Positions 34,029 through 41,570 of a DNA stretch of 64,000 nt are shown piece by piece. Each line of letters opens with the position of its first letter. The stretch's first letter is position 1. The stretch is from positions 1 through 64,000 of the forward strand of contig NZ_FOCK01000004.1 of NCBI RefSeq assembly GCF_900110085.1, written 5' to 3'. Position numbers and translations under genes: made by a program. This DNA is from Prevotella sp. ne3005 (GTDB taxonomy: Bacteria; Bacteroidota; Bacteroidia; Bacteroidales; Bacteroidaceae). The notes below the pieces were generated by a model. The model was not told the origin of the DNA. It made no database searches and saw only the letters and a program-made list of their open reading frames with translations.

Positions 34029-34726
34029 TCAAACTACTGATTGTTGAAGACGACGCATCGCTCGCCTATATCGAGAAGACAGGACTGGAAGATATCATCG
34101 GAGGTTACGAAGTGACCACTGCCGCCAATGGCAAGGAAGGTCTGAAGGCATGGGAGGAATCACACCCCGACGTCATCATCTCCGACATTGACATGCCCGT
34201 AATGAACGGCTTTGAGATGGTGGAGCGCATCCGCGAGACGGATGGCGACGTGATCATCATCTTCACCTCAGCCCTCACCTCACCCAACGATGTCAAGGCC
34301 GGCTATCGTCTGGGAATCAACAACTACGTAAAGAAGCCTTTCGTCCCTGAAGAGCTCGATGCCCATATCCAGGCCCTGATGAAGATGCGTGGAGGAGCCA
34401 AGACCCAGAAGGAGACCAACCACTATAAACTGGGCAAGCTAACCCTCGATGCAGAACACGCCACCTTGCGCAACGACGAGACCAACCTGTCACAGACCAT
34501 CACCCTGCGTGAGGCCCAGATCCTGCAGCTGTTGGCAGAGAATAAGAATAATGTGGTACGTCGTGAGGCCATCCTCAGCCGTTTCTGGAATACGGAGGAT
34601 GACTATTTCGCCTCGCGTTCGCTCGATGTTTTCGTCAATAAACTCCGTAAGCTCGTGGCTGATGAGCCCAGAATCACCCTGAAGACTGTGCGTGGCATCG
34701 GCCTGCAACTCATCGTCAACGCCTAA
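34025..34726 (+). CDS. OmpR/PhoB-family response regulator (RprY-like)
   Basis: 233 residues. Receiver domain with the acidic pocket E8-D9-D10, phosphoacceptor D54 (ISDIDMPVMNG), a switch Thr/Ser in FTSALTS, and the conserved Lys in YVKKPF. The C-terminal winged helix carries TLREAQILQLLAENKNNVV, the EAILSRFW segment, RSLDVFVNKLRK and VRGIGLQL. It binds DNA when phosphorylated by the kinase encoded just upstream. Confidence 0.93.
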   Translation: MIKLLIVEDDASLAYIEKTGLEDIIGGYEVTTAANGKEGLKAWEESHPDVIISDIDMPVMNGFEMVERIRETDGDVIIIFTSALTSPNDVKAGYRLGINNYVKKPFVPEELDAHIQALMKMRGGAKTQKETNHYKLGKLTLDAEHATLRNDETNLSQTITLREAQILQLLAENKNNVVRREAILSRFWNTEDDYFASRSLDVFVNKLRKLVADEPRITLKTVRGIGLQLIVNA

Positions 34727-34737
34727 CCCCTAACGGA

Positions 34738-36006
34738 CTATTTCCCCAAGTTCACACGCAGACCCACCTGCAGGTTCAGACTCGTGGGCTTATCCTTGAA
34801 GAAGTTCCTGACGCTGCTGCCATTGTTGAAGTAGCGTTTCACACCTGGTTCTACATAGATACCCAATTGTGGAATCACATCATACTCTATGCCTAACGAT
34901 CCCTGGACAGAGAATTGCCATCCGTCATGAGAGACAGGATAGTCCACACCTTCTTGCTCCATGTGGGCCTTGACGTTATAGTCGACTTGTCCACCTGCAG
35001 CGGCATAGACACTCAAGCCCTTATAGCTCCACACCTTATATTGTGCATTCACAGGGACACCTATATAATATAATGTCTGCTCTTTCGAAAGCGGAGTGCC
35101 TGCCATGATGTTCACAAAATCAGAGCGCAGGCGGGTATAGACCAAGCCCGTAGTGATGGAAAGACGCGATGAAATGGGAATATTTGCAGTCAGTCCGAAT
35201 GAGATTGGCTGATAGTGCTTCTGACGCTCCTCATAGTCCACCAGATAGATAAGTTCCCCATTGGAAGCCCGAGTCAGAGAACGAGCAGGCAACTGATCAC
35301 GATAATTATAGTTTGCTGCCATCGTCGGACTCATCAGCACGCCATTGGCACTCATCTGACTTCCAGAACCGCCTTGGGCATAGAGGCCAAAGCTCACGTG
35401 GCCTCGCTGGCGCTTCTTGGTGGCCTCAGCAATCTTGGCATCGAGCACTCTAAGCTGCTCCTGTTCATTCGTCAGCGTTTCTTGCTTCTTTTGAACAGGT
35501 TTCTCCGATGGAATGGGCTTTTCTTCCTTTGAGGGCTGTTCTGCTGTAACCGCTTCAGGGGCCATCGCCTGTGCCTCTTCTGTCTCAGACGTGATGTCCT
35601 GCGAGAAGAGAGCGGTCTGCTTAAAGTGCTGTATTGGGGGGATGATGGCATCTCCTTCAGAAGGAATCTCTGGTGAATCGGACTTCGGTTCTTCCGATTT
35701 CATCGGAGTCGCAGGAGCCTCCAAGGCTTGAGCAGCCTCTCTTTTGGCCATCTCGTCGCGCCCCAGCTGCCACATCAGATAGCCATTGCAGGTGATAACC
35801 CCTATGAAGGCTGCTGCCACAGCGATGCGCTTGCCCCACAACGGGATGAGACGGGCTGGGCGCTTCGGAGCCTCCTTTTCAGAAGACTGCATGATTCCCT
35901 CCTGCTGCAGACGGGCCTCGATGTCAGCCCACAAATCGGCTGGAGCAGGCACCTCGTGGTCTGCCAGCTTGTCGCGTAGCTGTTTTGTCCAATCTTCTTG
36001 TTTCAT
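34738..36006 (-). CDS. Anti-sigma-like / outer-membrane beta-barrel hybrid protein
   Basis: 422 residues. The first 55 (MKQEDWTKQLRDKLADHEVP...LWADIEARLQ) are a cytosolic anti-sigma-type helical region. One membrane span follows (about 59-80, IAVAAAFIGVITCNGYLMW). Residues about 85-205 are a Pro/Glu/Lys-rich linker long enough to cross the periplasm. From about 208 to the C-terminal LRVNLGK there are alternating beta strands typical of small outer-membrane barrels (PF13568-type). Encoded four bases overlapping the ECF sigma gene, it probably restrains that sigma factor and links its release to the outer membrane. Confidence 0.75.
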   Translation of the reverse strand: MKQEDWTKQLRDKLADHEVPAPADLWADIEARLQQEGIMQSSEKEAPKRPARLIPLWGKRIAVAAAFIGVITCNGYLMWQLGRDEMAKREAAQALEAPATPMKSEEPKSDSPEIPSEGDAIIPPIQHFKQTALFSQDITSETEEAQAMAPEAVTAEQPSKEEKPIPSEKPVQKKQETLTNEQEQLRVLDAKIAEATKKRQRGHVSFGLYAQGGSGSQMSANGVLMSPTMAANYNYRDQLPARSLTRASNGELIYLVDYEERQKHYQPISFGLTANIPISSRLSITTGLVYTRLRSDFVNIMAGTPLSKEQTLYYIGVPVNAQYKVWSYKGLSVYAAAGGQVDYNVKAHMEQEGVDYPVSHDGWQFSVQGSLGIEYDVIPQLGIYVEPGVKRYFNNGSSVRNFFKDKPTSLNLQVGLRVNLGK

Positions 36007-36548
36007 CTCTTTTGTGAGTTTAAATAGTCACTAATCATTTCCTTTAAAAGCTTCTTCGCGTGGAAGAACTGAGAGGCTGAGGAGTGTTCCTTGATGCCTA
36101 GTCGCTGGGCGATGTCTTTGTGCGAGAGTTGTCCGAAGACGTAAAGGTTGAGCACCATTCTGCATCCTGCAGGAAGCCTTCCTATCATTTGGTCGAGTAT
36201 GTCAGGCGGTACTTCGTCTACATCCGGCACCCCTTCGTCAGTAGTCTCCTCTGGTATCTGGGATATCATTGTCACCCGTTCATGTTCTTTTATCCAGTCG
36301 ATGGCGCGATTGGCAACGATCCTGGCCACCCAGTTTTTCAGCGAGCCCTCGCCACGATAGTCGAACGTCTGGATGGAGGTCAGGATTTTCACGAAACTGT
36401 CTTGCAGCACGTCCCTCGCATCGTCACGATCAGGAACATACCTCAGCGCTATGGCCATGGTATAGCCTGAAAAGCGGTCATACAGGCGTCGCATCGCCTT
36501 GCCATCACCGCCAAGAATCGCGTCGAGCAGTTGCCGTTCTGTCTCCAC
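36003..36548 (-). CDS. ECF-type RNA polymerase sigma factor
   Basis: 181 residues, sigma-70 family group 4. Region 2 contains LYDRFSGYTMAIALRYV, DDARDVLQDSFVKILTSI and YRGEGSLKNWVARIVANRA; region 4 contains LPAGCRMVLNLYVFGQLSHK followed by DIAQRLGIKEHSSASQFFHA. Recognises unknown promoters. Its partner (anti-sigma hybrid) follows with a four-base overlap; two lipoprotein genes lie upstream in the same direction. Confidence 0.92.
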   Translation of the reverse strand: METERQLLDAILGGDGKAMRRLYDRFSGYTMAIALRYVPDRDDARDVLQDSFVKILTSIQTFDYRGEGSLKNWVARIVANRAIDWIKEHERVTMISQIPEETTDEGVPDVDEVPPDILDQMIGRLPAGCRMVLNLYVFGQLSHKDIAQRLGIKEHSSASQFFHAKKLLKEMISDYLNSQKR

Positions 36549-36557
36549 AGTCCCTCT

Positions 36558-37172
36558 TTATTTTTTCTTCCTGCCCGTCGTCTGGAATGATAGAGTCAAA
36601 GGTGGATTGAAACCATATCTTTTTATCTCCAGATTCTCACGATTCACAAAAATACAACTATCCATGTTAACTGCTCCAGACCACACATCTTTATTATAAT
36701 CATACATCAACGATGATGAATTGGCTTCTAGCATAGAAGTTCTGATTTCAGGAATAAAAAACCATTCTACCCCATTCATTTTAAATGTTGTGCTAGGCTG
36801 ACTTGGACTATTTGCATAATAAGCATTCCCTGTTGATATACCTACAAAAGACATCTTAATTGGCCAATAAGATTGCTTATTATAAATGATGGATGCGTTT
36901 TTGCCAACCAATTTCCTATACAGATACTCAACGGGAAAATGGCTAATGATCCTATACTCTGAATCCCATTCAGTGGAAAACGTAGCAGTATCCACAACCT
37001 GCTTGTCCACTATCCACGCCATATCGAAAGTGCCACTTGACCTAATGTCGATATCTGAATTGAGTCTTTCTTTGTCCTCGTATATGGATGCAACTGAATC
37101 CAAAGCAGGATCTGCTGTACATGCCATCAACAAGGCTATACCACCTATTATAAAAACTGTAAACTTCTTCAT
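36558..37172 (-). CDS. Hypothetical AT-rich lipoprotein
   Basis: 204 residues. Signal peptide with lipobox LLMAC (Cys at residue 18 of MKKFTVFIIGGIALLMACTAD). The mature part is beta-rich, with no family I can name; it ends in a basic TTGRKKK. Composition is more AT-rich than the sigma gene 9 bp downstream. It follows the DUF4377 gene by three bases, so the two are co-transcribed. Confidence 0.72.
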   Translation of the reverse strand: MKKFTVFIIGGIALLMACTADPALDSVASIYEDKERLNSDIDIRSSGTFDMAWIVDKQVVDTATFSTEWDSEYRIISHFPVEYLYRKLVGKNASIIYNKQSYWPIKMSFVGISTGNAYYANSPSQPSTTFKMNGVEWFFIPEIRTSMLEANSSSLMYDYNKDVWSGAVNMDSCIFVNRENLEIKRYGFNPPLTLSFQTTGRKKK

Positions 37173-37175
37173 ATC

Positions 37176-37976
37176 TCAATATAAATATAACTCTGATTCA
37201 ACTGCTTCAAACTCTTCTTTTGGAGCAAAAACAAGACAACTGTCCTCTGGGATTACTCTTTGGCTAATCATCTCTTCCTTCCTGACTCGATATTGGTGCT
37301 TTCCTTGAATGGGACACTCAGCAGGAGTGATGCTCAAACGCCAACGACAATTGTAGAAATTATAACCTTCAGAAGCCAGATCATATTTATGAAACATCTC
37401 ATCATTAGCACCATATATCTCATAAAGTCCAAAGTTCAGCGTTTCACTACCATCAATAGCATTTCCACAAATGAAGAATAATAGTCCATTAGGGTCAGGA
37501 CCTATGGGTTTCATCATGATCCTCTGCAAATCCATTGTTACTTCACGACGTCCCTCTGTCCTAATGCCTACATGCTGTGTACTTAACACCTCTTTCAGCT
37601 TAAAGGTATATGCAGGACCATCCATAATCATCGGATTAGTGGTAGTAGCTTCTATTTTCAGTCTATAACGATAACCCTCCTTAAAGAAAAAGCCACTAAT
37701 TTCATTAATGCAGAACCTTACTGGTATTTCACCTTTCTTGGTATGATCGCTATTCTCAATATGGCCCTCCATCTGAGGGACTTGAATTGGATAGTTACCC
37801 CAGCACGAATTACCTATTACAAATTCTGGCTCGATGGTTACCGTCCATATTTCCGTTTGGGGTTTCCAGTTGTCAGGTTCCGCCTCAAAATCGTCAAACG
37901 TGCAAGCCGTAAACAAACCTGCCCCTATTATCAGTATGATTACCAAGAATTTCTGTTTCATTTCAATCTGTTTCAT
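37176..37976 (-). CDS. Lipoprotein with DUF4377-like segment
   Basis: 266 residues (261 if the second ATG at 37961 is used). The lipobox LFTAC follows a hydrophobic stretch (FLVIILIIGAGLFTAC). The segment FFKEGYRYRLKIEATTTNP...YTFKLKEVLSTQ matches the 'EGYEY-L-V...Y-L-EV-S' pattern of DUF4377 domains. The C terminus is basic and Glu-rich with a final YLY. Outer-membrane or periplasmic; role unknown. First gene of the minus-strand unit leading into the sigma factor. Confidence 0.68.
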   Translation of the reverse strand: MKQIEMKQKFLVIILIIGAGLFTACTFDDFEAEPDNWKPQTEIWTVTIEPEFVIGNSCWGNYPIQVPQMEGHIENSDHTKKGEIPVRFCINEISGFFFKEGYRYRLKIEATTTNPMIMDGPAYTFKLKEVLSTQHVGIRTEGRREVTMDLQRIMMKPIGPDPNGLLFFICGNAIDGSETLNFGLYEIYGANDEMFHKYDLASEGYNFYNCRWRLSITPAECPIQGKHQYRVRKEEMISQRVIPEDSCLVFAPKEEFEAVESELYLY

Positions 37977-38000
37977 TTGTTATTCCTATAGATATAACTG

Positions 38001-38008
38001 CAAAATTA
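38001..38008 (-). promoter_or_regulatory. Promoter -7 element for the lipoprotein-sigma unit
   Basis: TAATTTTG on the minus strand, 25 bases before the ATG at 37976. No other match lies upstream of the sigma gene, so it may serve all four genes down to 34738. Confidence 0.55.
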
Positions 38009-38161
38009 CAAAACCTTGCACGCAAATCCAAAGATTTAAGATTCATTAAGAAAAAGATTCCCCTTGGCCCATTTGTTAATCATTCTTAATTTCACTCCTA
38101 ATCCATGCAAGGTTTTTAAAGTTCTCAGTTATCTAAGTAGTAACAAATAATAAAAAGGTAT

Positions 38162-38746
38162 ATGAAACGAGCATTTAAAACTATCGGAATTTTTCTTTCT
38201 GCCATCCTTTTGCTGGCCAGTTGTAGTAGCGATGATGATGAACCTGAGATGAAGAATAGCGCAAACGAAGGCGTTGTTTATAACGGACACGGGGAAGCAG
38301 TAAATTCATCTCCTTTATCTGTGTTCTTAAGTGAAGAACTACGTCTGCCTTATTGGGATGTTAAAGGCCTTGGACATTACACATTCTTTAGCTACAAAGT
38401 TTTAGATGGTCATATTATAGACTATTTGCAGGACTCATGTATTGTTATAAATAGCATAGAGGAATTCCGTCTAGCCTATCATGGAACAAAGACCATTCCA
38501 GAAATCAATTTCACCAACAACACACTCCTTATCTGCAGAACCCATGGGAGTGATATTTCCAGATTAGGTGAGGTGGGGTTAAGTGACCAGGGCGATGAAT
38601 ACGAACTAAGATACAAGATTCTTCATTATCTTGAGCGTACTTCATTGTGTGTTGAGTGGCCTATCTATTACTGGCGTTTAAGCCCCAAGTTGCAGAAAAA
38701 GCCAATTGTAATGATACGAAAGGATATACATATAGGTGAAGGATAG
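38162..38746 (+). CDS. Hypothetical AT-rich lipoprotein
   Basis: 194 residues. A signal peptide with lipobox LLASC (Cys at about 21) is followed by SSDDDEPE, an acidic stretch after the Cys typical of Bacteroidetes surface-exported lipoproteins (the SDDDD-type LES signal). The rest is mixed alpha/beta with no family I recognise. Divergent from the lipoprotein unit at 37976. No TAnnTTTG box is visible upstream; a short direct repeat (CCATGCAAG-x-TTT) flanks the gene at 38102-38113 and 38762-38773. Confidence 0.72.
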   Translation: MKRAFKTIGIFLSAILLLASCSSDDDEPEMKNSANEGVVYNGHGEAVNSSPLSVFLSEELRLPYWDVKGLGHYTFFSYKVLDGHIIDYLQDSCIVINSIEEFRLAYHGTKTIPEINFTNNTLLICRTHGSDISRLGEVGLSDQGDEYELRYKILHYLERTSLCVEWPIYYWRLSPKLQKKPIVMIRKDIHIGEG

Positions 38747-38887
38747 AATGAATTTTCAGATCCATGCAAGATTTCTATCTTTTCTACAATATAGATACAC
38801 CTGAAAATGAGTCATATAAATTAATAGTAGTAATTCCATATGAAGATTGCAGAGCCATGATTGACACATGATTATTTATGGTGAAAA

Positions 38888-38913
38888 GTGCCATCCGAAT
38901 TATCGGGTGGCAC
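38888..38913. repeat. Palindromic element, left copy (GTGCCA...TGGCAC)
   Basis: GTGCCATCCG (38888-38897) pairs with CGGGTGGCAC (38904-38913), one G-U pair, loop AATTAT. Its reverse complement recurs at 42877-42906 with two differences in 29 bases. It could terminate the lipoprotein transcript, but no T-run follows. Confidence 0.65.
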
Positions 38914-38939
38914 CTTATTACAATTGATTAGTTGTTTCC

Positions 38940-38974
38940 AATTATGCAAATCACATTATGCAAAACGCATAATT
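38940..38974. repeat. AATTATGC...GCATAATT dyad, left copy
   Basis: AATTATGC (38940-38947) and GCATAATT (38967-38974) with an internal ATTATGCAAAA. A second dyad of the same arms lies at 39459-39486; together they bracket the ATPase remnant. Confidence 0.55.
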
Positions 38975-39064
38975 CAAGTTAAATATTTTAAACCATGTCT
39001 ATCATGTTTTTGATGGTAACACATATTATAATCAGAAAGCTATGCGCGAGGCGTTTGATCAGCC

Positions 39065-39175
39065 AGTAGTGTTCAGAGTTCTATCAAGAAATTGCTGGAG
39101 TACGGCCTTATCTCAGTAGATGCAGGAACTTATTTTATTGCAGATCAGTTGATGCGCCTTTGGCTTATTGAATAG
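39065..39175 (+). pseudogene. C-terminal remnant of an AAA-type ATPase
   Basis: One frame reads SSVQSSIKKLLEYGLISVDA then GTYFIADQLMRLWLIE and a stop. This is the characteristic end of Bacteroidetes/archaeal-type AAA ATPases ('S-S-V-x-x-A-L-K-x-L-x-x-x-G-L-I...Y-x-V-x-D-x-x-x-x-x-W-L'). No start codon or upstream ATPase sequence follows in this frame; the preceding 75 bases shift frame. Clearly decayed. An ATG at 39176 begins a 74-codon frame I do not trust. Confidence 0.65.
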
Positions 39176-39362
39176 ATGGACGTCATCTATGGTTCGTTCA
39201 GACGTCTTGAACAACTCATTCAGACTATCTCTATACCCTATAAGGGATTATCTGAACACGAGAAAGAGACTATCCGAATAGCTCATAGAGACTATCTGAA
39301 CAACCTAAAGATGACCCTACATGCATACTTATGCACTTGGGGTTTGGACGTCATAAAGGGGG
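39176..39362. other. Stretch without a supported gene
   Basis: It contains repeated (A/G)GACTATC(T/C) and TATCTGAAC units (about 39213-39300). A frame of 74 codons is open here, but there is no ribosome site or recognised domain. I see nothing else. Confidence 0.4.
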
Positions 39363-39421
39363 ACTTTACCCGGAGTAAAGTCGGAGTTTATGACGGGTAA
39401 AGTCGGAGTTCCCACGGCGGG
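39363..39421. repeat. Short degenerate repeat cluster (AAAGTCGGAGTTTA family)
   Basis: Direct units AAAGTCGGAGTT occur twice (39377-39388 and 39400-39411), with TTTACCCGG and GACGGGTAAAG variants, then GTTCCCACGGCGGGAAC, a dyad. The 14-mer AAAGTCGGAGTTTA matches 13 of 14 positions of the cluster at 476-540. Confidence 0.55.
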
Positions 39422-39458
39422 AACTATTTCGGCGTAAGTTTTGAATAAATACTCGGAT

Positions 39459-39486
39459 AATTATGCGAACACGATTTTGCATAATT
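39459..39486. repeat. AATTATGC...GCATAATT dyad, right copy
   Basis: AATTATGC (39459-39466) and GCATAATT (39479-39486) around GAACACGATTTT. Read in reverse it resembles the dyad at 38940-38974. Confidence 0.55.
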
Positions 39487-39500
39487 AAAGCGTTTTTTTT

Positions 39501-39614
39501 GCTGAAACACCCCACCATCCCACCCAAATCTCTCGGAAGGCCTTTGTTTACTGGGGGTTGAGCATGGTGGGGTGTTTGCAAACACCCCACCAACACTACA
39601 CCAACACCCCACCA
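39501..39614. repeat. Left long inverted repeat flanking the VapE-like gene
   Basis: About 114 bp, matching the reverse complement of 40626-40738 with about a dozen differences. Inside are a perfect 28-bp palindrome (39565-39592, TGGTGGGGTGTTTG and its complement) and three tandem 11-bp units: AACACCCCACC, AACACTACACC, AACACCCCACC (39581-39613). It ends 16 bp from the VapE stop codon. Confidence 0.9.
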
Positions 39615-39630
39615 CTCTCATTCCAAAGAA

Positions 39631-40587
39631 TTAGGCTACTTTCACAGGGACAACCTTGTAATACGACTGGTTACTATGGTTCTTACACTCAAATCCCAGT
39701 TCCTTCAAGGCCAATCCCAGATGCACCTTCGTGCTATGGTCGCTCTTGATGGAGGGGTACTCCTTCTGAATCAGCTTCAGGATATCCCCGCTCTTCATTC
39801 GGATTCCCTGCTCTCCCTCTCTGGGCTTGCGGATACAGACCTCAATGACTTCAGCGATGTCCTTCTGCTCCATGTAGTTGAGGTTCAACTCCTGAATACG
39901 GGCCACCTCGTTGGGGTTAAACCAGTAGGGGGCCTTCAGTTCACGAATCTCGTAGACCACCTGGGCATAAAGCTGCTCATAATCAATCTCGCCCGTATTG
40001 TCTATCAACATACCGTCTGGAATCTGGATGCAGATGTAGCGACGAGAGCCTGTAGCATCCGTCAATGGATGGGGATTGTTGGTGGTTGCCACAAACGAGG
40101 CATAACGAGGTCGATCCTCCTGGGCACAACCATAGATGGGGCGCCCATTCACCTTGCTCTTAGAGAGCGTCTGCTTCAGAGCCGCATGCTGGCTGGGGCG
40201 GATAGCCTCGAGTTCGTCGAGGTTCACAATGAGGTTGCTCGTCAAGGCCATCTCCTTGTCGAACTTGTTCGAGAGGTTCAGATGGTCCAGGAAGTACATG
40301 CGCAACTCTGGAGGGAGCAAACGGGTCACAAAAGTGGTCTTTCCACAACCCTGACTTCCGATGAACGTAGGCACGCACTCATTTCCATGAAGCGTGTCCA
40401 TCTGTCGCCAGTGGGCCACAGTAGAGCGTAACCAGATGGTGAGGAAGTTCAGCACCTCAGAACTGATGCCGGGCAAGCGCCCAAACAACTTGGCGAAATG
40501 TGCAAAGATACAAAATTTTTTCGCGATTTGCAAATATTTCCTAAAGAAATATGGCAGAAAAGTCTTGATATTAACAAAACTTAGCAA
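39631..40587 (-). CDS. VapE/DUF3874-type P-loop ATPase, N-terminally truncated
   Basis: 318 residues in the longest frame. Walker A reads FIGSQGCGKTTF; then NLSNKFDKEMALTSNLIVNL-DELEAI (Walker B), RPRYASFVATTNNPHPLTD (sensor) and TGSRRYICIQIPDG (arginine finger region), followed by a C-terminal winged-helix DUF3874 (KSGDILKLIQKEYPS). Full-length relatives are about twice as long and carry a primase-like N-terminal half that is missing here. The first 30 residues are AT-rich and unlike the family, and a promoter (40503-40510) lies inside them. Real translation may start nearer 40490 or at ATG 40407. It may be a remnant or a small helicase-only form. Confidence 0.75.
   Translation of the reverse strand: MLSFVNIKTFLPYFFRKYLQIAKKFCIFAHFAKLFGRLPGISSEVLNFLTIWLRSTVAHWRQMDTLHGNECVPTFIGSQGCGKTTFVTRLLPPELRMYFLDHLNLSNKFDKEMALTSNLIVNLDELEAIRPSQHAALKQTLSKSKVNGRPIYGCAQEDRPRYASFVATTNNPHPLTDATGSRRYICIQIPDGMLIDNTGEIDYEQLYAQVVYEIRELKAPYWFNPNEVARIQELNLNYMEQKDIAEVIEVCIRKPREGEQGIRMKSGDILKLIQKEYPSIKSDHSTKVHLGLALKELGFECKNHSNQSYYKVVPVKVA
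40503..40510 (-). promoter_or_regulatory. Promoter-like -7 element at the VapE truncation point
   Basis: TATCTTTG on the minus strand, exactly where recognisable VapE sequence begins. It could drive a helicase-only protein or be coincidence. Confidence 0.45.
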
Positions 40588-40625
40588 TTGGCACTTTGTA
40601 GCCTCAGATTAAATTAAAGGCCTTA

Positions 40626-40738
40626 GGTGGAGTGTTGGTGTAGTGTTGGTGGGGTGTTTGCGAACACCCCACCACGCTCAAACCCCAGTAAACAAAGGCC
40701 TTCCGAGAGTTTTTGGTGGGATGGTGGGGTGTTTCAGC
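40626..40738. repeat. Right long inverted repeat flanking the VapE-like gene
   Basis: Reverse-complement partner of 39501-39614. It starts with three tandem 11-bp units, GGTGGAGTGTT, GGTGTAGTGTT, GGTGGGGTGTT (40626-40658), runs into an almost perfect palindrome (40647-40674), and ends at GTTTCAGC. Similarity fades beyond it, where both sides have T-runs. Confidence 0.9.
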
Positions 40739-40780
40739 GAAAAAACTCAAATAACATTTGGTTTTTTGCTCACTTATTCG

Positions 40781-40788
40781 TATCTTTG
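40781..40788 (+). promoter_or_regulatory. Promoter -7 element for the small gene at 40811
   Basis: TATCTTTG, 22 bases before the ATG and 43 bases outside the right inverted repeat. Confidence 0.6.
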
Positions 40789-40810
40789 TCCCCATAATCA
40801 TTTAATTGTT

Positions 40811-41080
40811 ATGGACTATGACATTCTTCAATCAGTTTCACAAGGAGGTGACGGAGCGCAAGATGCGGAAAATAGCCGTATCGCAGCTATCGCCGATGAA
40901 CTCGAACGACTTTGCGCAATATATGAAGCGCAATGTAGAATTGGCCAAACAGATGTGACACACTTCGATGCAGAGCAGCGTGCTGCAGAGCAGATGGCAA
41001 AGGAGCATGGTTTTTGGATTCCCATGATGGAGGTATTCGATCTTGGAGTTGTATCTTTGCAGTTATATAAGAAAGAATGA
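40811..41080 (+). CDS. Small hypothetical protein
   Basis: 89 residues from ATG 40811. Helical, rich in Ala, Glu and Gln (ADELERLCAIYEAQCR, DAEQRAAEQMAKEHGFWIP) and with three Cys/His-type residues; no domain I recognise. The earlier open frame from 40643 runs through the inverted repeat and is rejected because the promoter lies after it. Just outside the VapE cassette, 7 bp before the next small gene. Confidence 0.5.
   Translation: MDYDILQSVSQGGDGAQDAENSRIAAIADELERLCAIYEAQCRIGQTDVTHFDAEQRAAEQMAKEHGFWIPMMEVFDLGVVSLQLYKKE
41052..41059 (+). promoter_or_regulatory. Promoter-like -7 element before the membrane protein gene
   Basis: TATCTTTG within the last codons of the preceding small gene, 28 bases before ATG 41088. 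Confidence 0.4.
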
Positions 41081-41087
41081 TAGTCCC

Positions 41088-41450
41088 ATGAGTACAAATG
41101 ATAAAAGTGATTTGGAGGCCCCTCCTATGTACCAATGGAGTTTTTTATACAACTATTGGCTACTATTATGTGTTCCGCTCTATTTCCTATGGCTCCCAAT
41201 AATTGTCTGCATTTTCGTAGGAGTCCCTTCGATTATTGTTTGGCTTTTCCTGTTTTATATTCTTATTTGCTCAATATTGCAGGCAATTAATATTCATCAT
41301 GCTTTGAATAATAATGATAAGCCACTGGCAATAAAGATGATCCTTCTTCAAATCATTGGTATAATATTCGCAGTTTGGCCAATCCTTGTCGATATAGACT
41401 ATTCTATTCGATATATGGTACAGCACGATATTTTTAGTTCTTTTCCTTAA
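41088..41450 (+). CDS. Small hypothetical membrane protein
   Basis: 120 residues. After a hydrophilic start (MSTNDKSDLEAPPMYQWS) come three hydrophobic segments: about 20-38 (FLYNYWLLLCVPLYFLWLP), 40-62 and 84-103. AT-rich composition and no known family. Could be an immunity-type or accessory membrane protein, but nothing in the sequence proves it. Confidence 0.55.
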   Translation: MSTNDKSDLEAPPMYQWSFLYNYWLLLCVPLYFLWLPIIVCIFVGVPSIIVWLFLFYILICSILQAINIHHALNNNDKPLAIKMILLQIIGIIFAVWPILVDIDYSIRYMVQHDIFSSFP

Positions 41451-41538
41451 ACTTTTCAATACACCTACGAACATAATGGCAACATGACGCAAAAATAAAC
41501 ATGATAATTGAAAAGAATTCCAGATAAACGATAGAAAG

Positions 41539-41570
41539 AGGTGTTATACTATTACGGGGTAACACCTTTT
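41539..41570 (+). terminator. Intrinsic terminator downstream of the membrane protein gene
   Basis: AGGTGTTA (41539-41546) and TAACACCT (41560-41567) with a 13-nt loop, then TTTGTTTG. Confidence 0.75.

Noticed and set aside
39176..39400. 74-codon frame after the ATPase remnant
   Set aside because: No ribosome site, no domain, contains short DNA repeats, and runs into the AAAGTCGGAGTT repeat cluster.
39501..40738. Ordinary insertion sequence
   Set aside because: The inverted repeats suggest it, but there is no transposase; the only ORF is a VapE-type ATPase.
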